NCBI RefSeq assembly: GCF_014649795.1
Contig: NZ_BMTS01000046.1
Coordinates: 1-33,477, forward strand
Direction: 5' to 3'
DNA: 33,477 nt
Source: Streptomyces melanogenes
GTDB lineage: Bacteria > Actinomycetota > Actinomycetes > Streptomycetales > Streptomycetaceae
Positions within the stretch are counted from its first letter, which is position 1, and the number at the start of each line of letters is the position of its first letter. The translations under genes were made by a program, and so were the position numbers. The notes below the pieces were generated by a model. It had not been told where the DNA came from and ran no database searches. It saw only the letters and a list, made by a program, of their open reading frames with translations. Positions 33,058-33,477 of this stretch are shown in pieces.

Positions 33058-33477
33058 TCAGGAACCGTTCCCGTCGGTGAGTCGTTGCCATAGCGCCGGG
33101 TCTTGGCGGAAGAGCCGGTCTTTGACCTGGGTGGGGCGGACACCGGTGGCGACGGCGGCGTGCCAGTCGTCGAGGAAGGCGTCGGGGTGCAGGGGGAGAG
33201 CGGTGGGGGCGCCCAGGCGGTGCTGGGCGCGGGCGCGCTGATAGCCGGGGGATTCGCGGGCGAGGGCGCGGTCGAGTCGGGGCAGGAACGCGTCGGTCTC
33301 GTCACCGCTCCAAGGGGTGGCTGAGGCCAGGGCGAACTGGTAGGAGGGGGTGCCCTGGTGGGCGTGGACGACGCGGCAGGCGGTGTTGCGCAGTTCGAGG
33401 CCGCCTCCGGCGAGCGCGGTGGTGAGCGCGCGCAGGACGTGGGCGTCGCGCAGTCGCTCTCCGGCGGTGTTGGAGAG
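33058..33477 (-). CDS. GH3-type acyl-amido synthetase (C-terminal part only)
   Basis: The 139 codons visible at the right edge end in GNGS-stop. The reading frame contains LSNTAGERLRDAHVLRAL, then SYQFALASATPW, LPRLDRALARESPGYQRARA and RLGAPTALPLHPDAFLDDW, and finally RPTQVKDRLF. This is the C-terminal subdomain of the GH3 auxin-responsive family: 'N..GEkL.E..V..AL', 'LD..L...N..Y..aR', 'K.PR'-like end. Those enzymes adenylate a carboxylic acid and join it to an amine such as an amino acid. The ANL-like N-terminal domain with the ATP motifs is off-window, so activity is unproven. It is the first visible gene of the minus-strand operon. The assignment rests on pattern, not a search. Confidence 0.7.
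   Translation of the reverse strand, partial: LSNTAGERLRDAHVLRALTTALAGGGLELRNTACRVVHAHQGTPSYQFALASATPWSGDETDAFLPRLDRALARESPGYQRARAQHRLGAPTALPLHPDAFLDDWHAAVATGVRPTQVKDRLFRQDPALWQRLTDGNGS

Noticed and set aside
32976..33305. N-terminal extension of the LCMT methyltransferase upstream of GTG 32975
   Set aside because: The extension is Pro/Ser/Thr-rich and overlaps the GH3-type reading frame, whereas the family N-terminus begins at the GTG that has AAGGAG upstream.

Overview
This is a high-GC (roughly 70-75%) actinobacterial chromosome segment, almost certainly Streptomyces. The reasons are G/C-ending codons throughout, frequent GTG/TTG starts, several promoter/start arrangements that look leaderless, a divergent third EF-Tu (tuf3 type), and an FxSxx-COOH RiPP locus. 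I see no insertion sequence, integrase, tRNA, rRNA or CRISPR array. All calls come from reading the sequence; no database search was run.

Left part (1-15.9 kb) is mostly housekeeping and accessory metabolism. On the minus strand are the 5' part of uppP (undecaprenyl-diphosphatase) and a VTT/TVP38 membrane protein. Then come tuf3 with a strong terminator, a patatin-like lipase, a spermidine-synthase-fold methyltransferase whose end overlaps a convergent MFS exporter, a P/Q-rich single-pass membrane protein divergent from a hotdog thioesterase, and a 21-bp-stem terminator. A secretory pair follows, a Tat-exported GH3 beta-glucosidase overlapping a Sec-exported type-B carboxylesterase. After it are DedA, an SRPBCC protein, a gamma-carbonic-anhydrase-like protein, a left-handed beta-helix acyltransferase and an EamA/DMT transporter. 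Two copies of a dispersed intergenic repeat lie at 4.0 and 15.0 kb.

Middle (15.9-24.9 kb): an XRE-cupin regulator diverges from the DMT transporter across two abutting palindromes. Next is a complete FxSxx-COOH system: a 62-codon precursor (fxsA, ending FQSAL), a radical SAM/SPASM maturase fused to a HExxH domain (fxsB), a TIR protein (fxsC), and a 1,323-aa protein joining a ParA-like ATPase, a degenerate TIR-like region, an NB-ARC NTPase and TPRs (fxsT). The RiPP is thus encoded with components resembling immune/STAND signalling proteins.

Right part (24.9-33.5 kb, all minus strand): an alpha/beta hydrolase and a CoA-binding protein are followed by the distal end of a tightly packed eight-gene operon that runs in from beyond the right edge. 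In transcription order it encodes a GH3-type acyl-amido synthetase (C-terminal part only), an LCMT-type methyltransferase, an FAD oxidoreductase, a small arginyl-tRNA-synthetase-like enzyme with a degenerate HIGH motif, an unknown protein, a LysR effector domain without HTH, an alpha/beta hydrolase and a second methyltransferase. Most junctions are 1-10 nt overlaps. I read this as part of a natural-product cluster that may use a tRNA-synthetase-derived enzyme; its product cannot be predicted from this window.
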